A stretch of DNA of 64,000 nt from Struthidea cinerea (Eukaryota; Chordata; Aves; Passeriformes; Corcoracidae): positions 58,949-122,948 of the forward strand of contig VZTI01000422.1 in NCBI GenBank assembly GCA_013397865.1, given 5' to 3'. Positions 32,101-42,479 of the stretch are shown piece after piece. The notes beneath the pieces are model-generated. The model was not told the DNA's origin, did not search any database, and saw nothing but the letters and a program-made list of their open reading frames with translations. Both the position numbers and the translations under genes were made by a program. Each line of letters starts with the position of its first letter. Position 1 is the first letter of the stretch.

Positions 32101-34052
32101 ACCAGACACAAAGTGTTGTCCAGGAGCTGCTGCTGCTCCTCATTTGCATTGTCAGTAGTGCTGGGAGGTTTAAAGTGCTCCAAAAGTCTTTTTTCTCTGC
32201 TTTAATTATGTTCAAACACACAAATATTTCTACTTCCTCTTCATTTAAGCAAAACTGTTTTCTGTCAGATTGTTGCCTGTCAGTGCTAGTCCTTCTCAAC
32301 TCTCGTTTCTGATTCCAAAACATCCAACTCCATTTTGCTCATAAGCCCTCCTGTGACAGCTTCCATTAGGAACCATGTGATAGAATGCCCATATTTTAAT
32401 TTTCAGTACCTTAAAAACAAAAATACGGAAAAATTTCCTGCCCACTGCACTGATACCTCATGTAAAAATCTCCATTTTCACACATTGTGCCCAGAAATGA
32501 GGCATTGTACCAAAACACTGGGTGTGGGAGTTAATTCCAAGGTCACAGCAAGGAAAGCTCTGCGTGTCTGATGGCTTTGTGTGTTGGGCAGACAGTAGTG
32601 GCGTGTTTGTGTCAGCCCCCAGGGGAATGTGACTCCCAGCAGGAACTGCCCAGCTTCGGGAGTGAAGAGCATTCCTGTGACTTCCCACCTGATGGGAAAA
32701 GGCAAAGGTTGGCTGACTCCTGAGCAGACACAGTGGTGCGACGCAGGACTGAGCTCTCTCAGGCACTGCTCCAAGCTGAGTCAGAAGCCCAAAAAGACAG
32801 AAAAAATGCCCGTTTCAAAACTACCTGACAGAAAGCAGAACACAGCACTGATGTCATCGGGATGGGACTGGGAACTACTCCCATGTCCATGGTCTCAAGG
32901 CGTTTATTGACATAGGAAGTCGATGGGATGGATGTGGTGCTCTTGGTGACTCCAGGTGGAGTTGGCAGCTCTGCTTTTTAATCGCTCTGGATCTGCTGTC
33001 ACAACTTCCAGTGATTTGGTCTCTTCTTTCTCAGTGAGGGCAGCTCTGTTTGCCCACACGTGTCTCTGCAGTGCTTTGGGCAGTAGATTGTTCTGCTCAG
33101 AGTCCAGGAGTTCTTTGCAGAAGAGCCTGCATTGGGCAAACTCCCCTGGAGTGGGAAAGGTTCTTTGTCCTGCCATGGACTCGAAAAATCTTGGCATTTG
33201 GAGCAGTCACAACTAACTTGTGTTTTGACAAGATCTGTCTGTCTCTTGGTGAGTTCCTACCTTCACCTGCAAGAAATCTCTGTTTTCTCTCCAGATGTCC
33301 CTGGTGCTGTTTCCATGTGTTCCTCCTTGGTTTTGAAGCCTTTTCCTTCCTAGACTTAGACTTCTGTTCTCAAAAATGTTTATAACCCTGTATCATTTGA
33401 GGGTTTTCCATCTCTTTGAGGATGAACCACCTTTGTGGTCTGTATCTGCCTCAAGAATGGCCAGGCAGGTGCGACGGAGGCACAGGAGCCACCTGTTCCA
33501 CAAAATAAATGCATCCTGCTTCCAAATTCCTTTGTTGTGTCTGAAGTAGTTTCTGCTTCCGTCTTGCCGTGCAGCTACTCTACCTGTATCCTCCTGAAGC
33601 ATTCCTGAAATTCATAGTTCATAGCGCTCAGGAGGGATATAAATAGTAACAGGGAGACGGGAAAGGGAAAAATAAGGCTTCTCTGGGAAGTTGGGAGGGA
33701 GTGGTTTCATTTTCAGAATGAAAGGCCCTGTGAGGGGAAGAGGAGGGTAATGTGAGGTGTTTTCTGGGGTCTTTTAACTTACTTTTAATCTGAAAAAGAT
33801 GCCATTTCTTGCTACGCTGGGGTGTAGAAGCTGGACACTATTTTCAGACAGTTTGAGATGGTCTGAAATGGAAACCCGGGTAGGTCAGTAGGAAGCTCCT
33901 GAAAATTAAGCTCAGGCATTTTCCGGGAGTTAATCTGCTTCAGCCCTGGGTGTAGAGTTCACTGATGCTCGTGAATTAAAGTACCTATGCTTGTTCACTT
34001 ACACTGCCTTTCATTTTTCTCTCTTTTCCCTTTTCTTTGTTAAGCATTGCAG
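29144..34052 (+). other. Probable LRIF1 intron 1, CR1-poor
   Basis: Nearly 5 kb without a recognisable CR1 or coding exon, in contrast to both flanks. It contains a simple GATGATAATGATAATAATG-type repeat at 29750-29850. It ends in a long pyrimidine tract and the acceptor of the large LRIF1 exon. No other gene was identified. Confidence 0.55.
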
Positions 34053-35569
34053 GCTGTATGTACCGAGTCGTTCAGACAACGGGACCAGATGGAAAAAACC
34101 TTCTGAAATTGCTTCCCATTTCTAAAACTTCTGGAAGCTTTGTGCCAGTAGTTCAGTCTCCAGCCATGCCAAATAATTCTAACGCAAATGTTTCTAGCCC
34201 AGTCCATCTTACTTTTAAGACACAGCTTAGCAATACTGCTGCACCTTCATCTGTTAAGATACCTATTTTCCAGCCTCCTAATCCTGGAAAGATTATTCTT
34301 ACAAGGACATTAGGCAAGCAGGAGAGTGTTAGGACAGATTCTGAAAAGGAAAGCTTGATTCCAAGTGCAGCTGCCAACGGCCAGAGCAGCTGTGTGTCCA
34401 TGGATGGAGTATCCTTGCAGAATGTGGCCATCACGAGCTCCTCTCACCAGAGCAGCACAACCTACATGGTGATGAACACCAAAACTGTCCCAGTGACTGT
34501 CAAGTCTCCAGCACTGCCCTCCGGACACCACCTCCAGATTCCAGCTGATGCCGAAGTGAAATCTGTCCCAGCGTCTCTTTTGCCACCTGCAATACAGCAA
34601 AAAATCCTGGCAGCTGCAGCCACCAACGTGTCTGGAGGGGCTGACAGTACAAAAACGCCGACCGTGATTTACGTGTCACCTGTGAACACAGTGAAAACCT
34701 CCCAAGTCCTGCCCAAGCACTTGCAGAGCTTTTGCCCCAAAACTGCCACGGAAGTTTCAAAGACACTGATAGTGACAGCTGCCCAAAAGGGATCTGGTTC
34801 TTCTCCTGAGCCAGTCACATCCGAGGGGCAGCAGTGCCAGCAAACTCCCATGAAATGGATCGTGCAAGAAACTGCCCCGCTCTCAGCAGCTTGTCTTATC
34901 CCTGTAAAGTCTTCAAATAATGTGGCTTCCAAGATCCTGAAAACTTTGTCAGACACGAAGAATGTAGAAGTTAATCCTGCAAATATTTTGCCACTCTGTT
35001 CTAATGGTCCTGGTGGAAGCCAAACCAAAATTACACCTTTAAAAGATAATGCTCTGGTCATGTACAATGGGAAAGTCTATTTATTGACCAAAAGAGGCTC
35101 TGATGTTCTGTCAGCCCAGGCTGACAAACAAACATCTTCCTCTTCTGATGCTTCACTTAAAAAGGAGACACCCAAGCGAATTGACTCTACTGAAGTCAAT
35201 AAAATAACCAGTAAAGTGGTCAATCTGGTGTTGTCAAAAAGCAAAGGAGTGGTGCTGTCTCAGAAAGACCCAAAACCATGTACAGTCTCCAAAAATTCAT
35301 CACCAGTTGGCTTAAGAAATGACTTAAAATCCACACCTGCAGCTCTGCTGACACCAAGTGCTAATCAGCAGGATCCCACTGTAATCCAGAGACAGAGTTT
35401 GCCCTTCACCAAGAGCGTTTCTTGCAGTGAAGCGATCCCAGTTCCAGCAGTAGGGATGCAGGAAAGTGTGTGGCAAAGTGGCAAAGACTTGAGCCATTCC
35501 CCGAGAGCAGAAGGGGCTGTGTTACCTCAGGCTAAGCAGGAATGTGCTGTCAGTGAAGACTGGTCAAAG
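34053..35569 (+). CDS. LRIF1: LRIF1 large exon (human exon 2 equivalent)
   Basis: 1,517 nt, one open frame of 505 codons plus a split first codon. Acceptor TTGCAG|GC and donor AAG|GTAATA. It is Ser/Thr/Pro-rich and low in predicted globular structure, with conserved islands around the middle (KDNALVMYNGKVYLL). The open frame starts slightly upstream at 34037, inside the intron. Confidence 0.93.
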
Positions 35570-38500
35570 GTAATAAATCATAAACATGCCACCTCAGTGT
35601 CTGTCAGTGGTTTTGTGGTCCTGGTTTTAGGTAGATAAAATGGCTCTTGTTGAGTTCACACATTTTTGTAACCAGGTATCCCGGAAATGCTGCTCTAAGG
35701 TTGGTTCTAGTCAATAAATGGTCTATTTCCTAATAATTTTGCACTGTGCAAGTGAGAAATGCATAGAAAAGAAAGGGGCAGAGGAAAGGTGGCTTTTGAT
35801 TTCCTCCTGAGATAAATGATCAGCAATAACTGAACTCCAGGGAGGCTGTTCATGGTTTGGGCTCTTGGATGTTGATGCCACACGCTCACAGCACAACCTA
35901 GGGCTGTAGGGGTGATGTAGGGTAGAGAAAGTCAAGTTTGCATCTTCACAAGAGGAGAGTAAATTGGAAGAACAGAGTTTGTCCTCCAGAGACAGCTGTG
36001 GTGTAGCACTGTCAGCTCCAGACACTGCTTGCTCTGACAGCCACGGGCAGGAGCCGTGTTTCCTTCCTCCCCTGCCCTGGTGGGGAGGGATCCACCTCCT
36101 TCACTCCTGGGTCCACGTCAGGCAGAAGGAACTCTTGAGATCCTTAATGGCTGCATTGACATATTCTTCTAAGATCATAATGTTGAAAATATGTTAAAAG
36201 TTGTAAGCCTCCAATCCCACAAACTCCCTATGCAGGATTGGTGGTCATGTTTTTAGTAGCTCCAGAGGCCAGGATGAATTTGTCTCCAGAGAAGAAAATA
36301 ATTCTGAAACTCGTTTGTGTTGTCCAGGCAGAATGGAAATGTCAGCCGACTGTATTTTTGCAAATTTTAGACATTTAATTATTGCAACAGACTGTAAGAT
36401 TTAGCTTTTTTATTGTTCCTCCCCTGAGAAATGGTTGAAATACCATTTATTTTCTTCAGTGCTGTGTGATGCCAAGTGTCAGCATTTGCATTTGCTTTAA
36501 CCTTGGTGAGAAATAGCTCAGCAAATTTGGTGCTCTTGTCCCTAAATTTGCAAACCCCTGGATTGCAGAGTAAGGATACTGCCTGCTCTTCCCTCCTCGT
36601 TCTTTGGTACTTTGAAGGGGTAGAACAGGTGCTTCTCTTGTTGCTTCTTTTATTTTTGTGGTTGCTGGTTGGCCTGGACATTTTCTGGATGTTCCACAAT
36701 GTACTTGGGGTGTTAAGTAACGAGTGTTAGACCTTCGATAATTTGTATATAATTTATCAAAATTGGCTTACCTGTGTTAAATGTTACCTGTGTCAAATGG
36801 AGCTCTTGGAGAATGGCAGACAAAATAAATGTTCACCTGTCTTTCTAGTACCTATTTTTTGTACATTAATATATTTTATCTATTTATATGTAGAGAGAGT
36901 GAGAGAGTGATTGATGGCTCTCTCACTGTTTCTGTATTTCAGATCCAATGTGAAAAGATGGATTCACCGGGAAAGGTTATTCAAATCAAACACCAAGAGC
37001 ACCCACACTGGAAACAGTACTTGGAATTAAGGAAAAAATTTGGTCTCTTTAAGGAGGAGAGAGTTTACCTTACAAGAATACCATTAAGGGCCTTCTGTGA
37101 GATTCCAGAAGAAAGGGTTTGTTCCAGTGACAGCTTGGAAAGGAAAAATGATTCTTCCAGTTCATCCTCATTGGATGTGGAAATAACGAATCATCAGCAG
37201 GAATGTGTTAAAGAGGAAAAGGTATCTGGGATTTTTCAGTGCTAAACACACTCAGAAAGCAGCGTATGTTTATTCAGTACGGAGCTGGGGGTGTTTGGAG
37301 CCTCCCACCTCTGGATTCACCAGGAGAGTCAGGAGTTGTTGGGATCTCTGTGAGAACTTGTTTGAGATTTCTGTATGAGTCGAGCACCATCTAGGAATTT
37401 TTATCCTCATTTTTGGGTTCTACTGGAGGAAACTTGAACAACAAATGCTTTGGAGAAGACTGTCCCTACTGGTGGTGATGGTTCTAGTTGGAATAGGGAC
37501 CAGACCTTAGTATCCTGATTTCTGTTTAACTGTCTGCAGATGGTTATGTTTGTCTAGCAGTGCAGTCGGTACAGGCAGAGGAATGGGTTTGTTAAAAGAA
37601 ATTTACTTGTGGATCTGTCCATTCTTTAGAATTACAAATGTTGGTTTAAACTTTGTCATTGGTTGGGTCCTTCTGGAAGGAAGAACTTCCATGTCAATGC
37701 ATGGAAAGGATTTTATCCATCCAAGTATTTCTGTTCAGCCACATTTTCTTCTGTGTGATTCTACTCAACTCAGTCAAAGACTTTCTCAGGTTTTACTAAT
37801 TCAGTGCTAAAAATTGAGCAGATCCATGGCTGCTATTAACATGAACATTAACATTAACTTTAACCCATCCATTAGAAGTGTCCAAGGCCAGGTTGGATGG
37901 AGCTTGGAGCAACCTGGTCTCGTGGAATGTGTCCTTGCCCATGGCAGGGGGTGGAATGGAATGGGATTTAAGGTCCCTTCCAACTCATACCAGGATGTGA
38001 TTCCATGATTCAAATAATAAAACATCTGGGAGGAATTTAGTCTGATAATGGACATTACTGCTCAGATTGAGGTTTTGGAAATGTAGACATGAAGAATTCT
38101 TCTACACTGAATTTTCCCATCAAATTAGAAAGTTTTTGTCTTGCAGTAGTGTTAACTTAAACAGCCACAGGAGATGATGGACATGCCCAGGAAAGGCAGA
38201 CATGCAGTGTTGTCTAAGGAAGGAATTCAGTGTTCTGGAATTGTTAACTGGGAATCTTTACTAGAAAAATATCAAATGCAGAAATATGTTTATTCTTTTG
38301 CTGAAAGAAACTTCTTCCGGGCAGTAATTCTAAAAAGCTTGCAACAAATAACTTGTAATTTGTGCTTAGAGAACTTAGTGTTATAAAGTAGCTGATGTCC
38401 AGTTTAACAGAAGTGAATTTTGTCTGTTTCTGACTGTGCAGATAATTGTGGATCTGGAAGAGGATTTGACTAGGAAAAGGAAAATAAAATCCTCACCGTT

Positions 38501-38909
38501 GTTGGACAGTGGCAAGAGAAGGAGAACTTCGATCAAATCAGCCACAAGTCCCAGTTTAGAAATCACCAGCTCAGGTTCCAGTGCACTTAACAGGAGTGTT
38601 TCATCTCCGCCAGCCTCACCACAGCCAAGTGTTCCCACCGGCTCCACTGGAGCGTCCCAAGGAAGGGACTCAGAGCAGGACATGTTCCCCTGGTACAGTG
38701 ATGCTACCCACCCAGGGATTTCAGTTTTAGTGACTTCTGAAGAGGATACTTCAGTTCTGGAAGGTTCTTTCCGAGATGATGCTTTCCCTGTGGCTCCCCC
38801 GGACCTGGATGAGACCATACGGGATGAAAAAATCAAGCGACTGAAGCAGCTCCTGCGGGAGCGGGAGGCGGCACTGGAGGAAATGCGTCGGGAAATGCAG
38901 CAGAGCTGA
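34053..38909 (+). CDS. LRIF1: Ligand-dependent nuclear receptor-interacting factor 1 (LRIF1), exons 2-4; first coding exon not visible
   Basis: Visible CDS: 34053-35569, 36943-37221, 38442-38909 (TGA at the end), about 753 codons. Human LRIF1 is about 769 aa, so only some 20-25 N-terminal residues are missing. Recognised by CMYRVVQTTGPDGKNLLKLL at the start, VTVKSPALPSGHHLQIP, PTVIYVSPVNTVK, PVKSSNNVASKILKTL and the C-terminal DETIRDEKIKRLKQLL. The family protein is nuclear. It binds HP1 and SMCHD1, the latter through the C-terminal coiled coil, and helps compact heterochromatin including the inactive X and D4Z4 repeats in mammals. Basic clusters RKRKIK and GKRRR look like nuclear localisation signals. 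Exon 2 starts with two bases of a split codon, so an upstream exon must exist. It is not recognisable in the readable sequence and most likely lies in the N gap. Confidence 0.93.
35570..36942 (+). other. LRIF1 intron between the large exon and exon 3
   Basis: Unique-looking intron sequence without a recognised repeat. (GA)-type repeats at 36892-36907 (AGAGAGAGTGAGAGAG) precede the acceptor. Confidence 0.6.
36943..37221 (+). CDS. LRIF1: LRIF1 exon 3
   Basis: 279 nt, 93 codons, phase 0 on both sides. It encodes YLELRKKFGLFKEERVYLTRIP, matching the human KKIFGLTKDLRVCLTRIP region. An internal ATG at 36958 could start a short isoform. Confidence 0.9.
37868..38011 (+). mobile_element. CR1 terminal fragment in the last LRIF1 intron
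   Basis: GTGTCCAAGGCCAGGTTGGA, CCATGGCAGGGGGTGGAATG and CCTTCCAACTCATACCAGG. Confidence 0.85.
38442..38909 (+). CDS. LRIF1: LRIF1 terminal exon with C-terminal coiled coil
   Basis: 468 nt, 155 codons plus TGA. Basic stretches TRKRKIK and GKRRR come first, then a Ser-rich region, then PPDLDETIRDEKIKRLKQLL followed by an acidic/basic heptad pattern typical of a coiled coil. LKQLL fits the LxxLL nuclear-receptor box pattern. Confidence 0.93.
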   Translation: MIVDLEEDLTRKRKIKSSPLLDSGKRRRTSIKSATSPSLEITSSGSSALNRSVSSPPASPQPSVPTGSTGASQGRDSEQDMFPWYSDATHPGISVLVTSEEDTSVLEGSFRDDAFPVAPPDLDETIRDEKIKRLKQLLREREAALEEMRREMQQS

Positions 38910-39370
38910 AATGCCCGCCCTGGGGATCCCAACCTCATGCATCACCTCTTCAGTGACTTCAAGAGGAAATCCCTTGCTTAAATGAATATTTCTGGTAGAT
39001 GGAAGAACTAGATGAAGTTTGTGTGTATTTAGAGAACTCTAGGTTTTTGTTAAATGCCAGAAATAAGAGACTTGGACCATCAAATTCTACTTCTGGGACA
39101 TGATCCAAGAGCACAGACAAAAGGCATTTTTACCAGCATATTCCCCATATGATGAATAGAGGGGGTTCTGTATTAGTCTTAGCAAATAAACTTTCCCCTT
39201 TCGAATTCCGTGGCCTGGCTCTTAGAACCCGACTGCAAATTGCAAACCCCAGTTGTAGATACTTTTTTGTTTGTTTTCCTCATGTGCATGAGAATTTTGA
39301 TGAATTCCTGAAAACTGTCGATTTTCAGAAAAGGTCAACAGTCAGTGGTTAATAAATGCTATTTAAAGGA
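38910..39370 (+). other. LRIF1: LRIF1 3' UTR
   Basis: Unique sequence after the TGA with poly(A) hexamers AATAAA at 39185-39190 and 39351-39356. The 3' end is not defined further. Confidence 0.55.
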
Positions 39371-40287
39371 TCTGGGAATTAGACCTTAGGCAGTAACAAT
39401 GCAGATATTTATACAAAACCTCTTGCAGATGTGAAGACAGAGGCAGGAGGAGCCCTGTGACAGTTTGGCTTCATGGCTCTCCCTGTCATTATTGTGAGCC
39501 TTTATAAGGCCATGGCCAGCTGTGCAATGTGGAAATGTTGTTGTGGGGTTTTTTTGGAAGGGTGGGATGTATTTTTTTAAACAGAATTCTGTTAATAATA
39601 ATTTCTTGAAGCTAAAAGACTTCTTTATCCCTGGGTGGTATATTTAACAATCCTCAATGAGTGTCTTTTAATTTGTTGTTGTTTGAACATGTCTCTTGCC
39701 ACCATCAGTTGATGGTACCTTAGTTTGCCTTGTAGGAGGGGATGTGCCCTCAGACTGTCTTGACATCCTAATTTTTATAGAACTTCATGTGTATTTTCCC
39801 ACCATGCTCTGTTGTATGTGTAGGGACACCTTTCCTTGCCCTCTGCTGTTCATGTCTCTGATCCTTGCAGGTTCCTTCTGCAGTTTTTCAGTTTCCCTTC
39901 CACCAATTAATAACTTTTTTTGCCAGCAGTTTGTCATTGTTTTGTTCTTGTTTATGTTTATGTTAAACATCACCAGTCCCGGCAGAGCTCCGCTGTGGAT
40001 TTGTGTTCATGGGAGGCTGTTTGTTACTGTCCTTATTTTTGTTTTTATTCTTATTTTGTTTTATTTTAATCAAATTTTCATCTGCCAGGTTTTCTTCTTT
40101 TATCCCAGGGATGCCCAGTTTATCTATAGGGTTTTGGTGGAGGATGGATGTTTCTTGGAGAGCTTAGACTGTCTCAGTCCCATATTCCTTAATTATGTAA
40201 GTTTTGACAGTGTGAAAAATTCCAGTGGATTGAAGAGGCAGGAGAGGTTTTTACAAGGTAAGAAAAAGGAAATTCCTGCTCTGAAAA
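39371..40287. other. Intergenic 3' of LRIF1, T-rich, nothing recognised
   Basis: Contains a 207-codon frame (39696-40319) that is Phe/Ile/Leu-rich because the DNA is T-rich. No homology, splice or start context supports it. Confidence 0.45.
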
Positions 40288-40433
40288 ATTACAGAATCAG
40301 AGAAGGGTTTGGGGTGTAAAGGGACCTTAAAGCTCATTCCATTCCACCCCCTGCCATGGGCAGGGCCACCTTCCACTATCCCAGGTTGCTCCAAGCCTCG
40401 TCCAGCCTGGCCTTGGACACTTCCAGGAATAGG
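40288..40433 (-). mobile_element. CR1 terminal fragment
   Basis: Reverse-oriented AGGGACCTTAAAGCTCATTC, CCCTGCCATGGGCAGGG to CCTTGGACACTTCCAGG. Confidence 0.82.
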
Positions 40434-40699
40434 GAGAGCTTGGCCTAGACCAAGGTGACGGACCAGATGCACAGTGGTGTATGGGGAGAGAAGGTGAAAA
40501 ATGGAAATAAACTGCAGTAATTGAGATTGCTCAGTAGGAGGGAAGTGTGGTGGAACAAGCAAGTCAGGGTGTTACTGTGGGTATCCATGGACTCACTGTG
40601 TATGGAGTGGGTGTTTTGGGACAGAATTGACCTTGGCCAACTCCCAGACACCCACCCGCTCAATCATTCCCCTCCTGCGGGATGGGGGAAGATGGAAGG

Positions 40700-41165
40700 A
40701 TGGAACTGTGGGTGGAGATAAAGGCAGTTTAACAGGTCAAGCAAAAGCTGCTTGCACAAAAAGCAAAATCGGGAATTCAGTTACCACGTCCTGTCAGCAG
40801 ACAGAAGATCGGCCATTTCCGGGGTCTCTGTGTGCACAGCGTTCGCTTGGAAGACCAGAAATGTCCCTCCATCCTCCTGCTTTCATAAAGCTTTTATTTG
40901 CTGAGCATGGCCTCCTGTGGCATGGAATATCCCTTTGATCAGTCTGGGAAGACTGTCCAGGCTGTGTCTGTTCCCAGCTTCTTGTCCATCCTCAACTTCC
41001 TGTCCATCCCAAGCCTGCTAGGGGGTGCACAGCGAGAGAAGGAGAAAACCTGGATGTTGTGGGAACTCTCCTCAAAACATGGGTGTGTGATCAGCAGTCT
41101 CCTCAAAATCCCAAACACAGCATGACATTGGGCTGCTGTGAAGGACACTGACTCCATCCCACCTG
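40700..41165 (+). mobile_element. Probable old ERV LTR remnant
   Basis: The stretch running from GATAAAGGCAG through CTTTTATTTGCTGAGCATGG and GGAATATCCCTTTGATCAG to the pyrimidine/purine-rich end resembles, from memory, a widespread avian ERVL-type LTR. No clear ends or target duplication were found. It is a degraded fragment without coding capacity. Confidence 0.4.
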
Positions 41166-42276
41166 AAGGGATGAGGTGGGAATCAGGACGTAGATGGAGG
41201 CAACCGTGTGTCTTGTGTCTGGTGCTGCAGTCACCTGGTAGATACTCTTCCAACAGGCTTTGCTCACTTACTGTCCTCTAACAAATGTCTTTCCTCTATT
41301 TTCCAATGATCTCCAAAAAAATAATGAGCCAAGTTCTCTTATCCTCTCGTTGCACTGGAGGATTCCAGCTTTGGCATTCTACAATGCACCATCTTCTTTC
41401 TCTCAGAACCTTTTTTACCCTAACGAAGTAGTCAATTTGCCTGAGTTTTTTGTAGAGATGATAAAATACTCAAAATTGGGAGAAGAATCCTCACTGCAAA
41501 ATTTTGAAGAAATGTGACTAGGATTTGGTGGAAGAAGGTGAATGGGCTATGTCCAATATAGTGATGGAAAACAGCTGATGCAGTTCAGAAAAACAGAGTG
41601 AAACCAAGTATGGAAGAGTGAGATCTTCCTTGGAACAACATCAGTGCAAGGTTGGAGGGATCACTGAGAGCCAAGAGAAGCCTCTTGATGTGCCAAGGGG
41701 GAAAAGTTGTGCCAAGAGGAGCAAAGGGATTTCCAACAGCCAAGGACCTTGAGGCTGTTAGAGCTGCTCCTCGTCCAGACTCATCATCTGCAGCACGGAT
41801 TGGATTTTGCTGCCCTGTTCATCCTTGAACTCCCACAATCTATGAAGAGTCTGTGACAAGAACGAGTTCTGGGAATGCTGGCTGTCACCCCAGGAGTGAA
41901 GGTGACTGGTGGCCATCCCTGAGTGCAGCCTGGGCTGGCAGGAAGGTGTGACACGCTGGGATTGCTGTGCTGAGTACATACGAAATCCATGGATTTAGGA
42001 TATGAATTAAAACTGTTACTTCAAGCAAATACCTGGGAAGAACGAGTGGAAGACCTTTTAAGAATTTCAGAGTCCAAAGAGCAGAGGCAGCAGTGAGTGC
42101 TGGACAGAACAGATCAGGAAGCAAAGATGGTGCTGGGCAAGTTGCCAACCTCAGCCAAACCTGGCACCTTGGAGTCCCTGGCCAGGAGTGCCCCTGTGCC
42201 TGTCTCCTGTACTGGAGACTCACCACAGCCCCAGCACTTCTATGTGAGGCACAAATCTTCACAGAGGTCTGTCCCA
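41166..42276. other. Intergenic, nothing recognised
   Basis: Unique-looking with short scattered frames. No repeat signature is clear. Confidence 0.35.
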
Positions 42277-42372
42277 GATGTAGAATCATTGGATTGTTTA
42301 GGTTCGAAAAGACCCTCAAGATCATCAAGTCCGACCTAAACCTGAGGTAGCCGAGCCCAGCACTGACCCAGA
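42277..42372 (-). mobile_element. CR1 terminal fragment
   Basis: Reverse-oriented TAGAATCATTGGATTGTTTA, GGTTCGAAAAGACCCTC and ATCATCAAGTCCGACC. Confidence 0.7.
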
Positions 42373-42479
42373 CCTGGGCATTGCCAAGTGCAGCCCAGGA
42401 AGCCACCTGGGTACCAGGAACACCCATCGGATGAAGCTCTGGACAGACAATAGCAGTGTCATGTTCACAACCTTGCTCC

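Noticed and set aside
39696..40319. 207-codon hydrophobic open frame after LRIF1
   Set aside because: The hydrophobicity follows from T-rich DNA; no homology or transcript context, and its end runs into a CR1.
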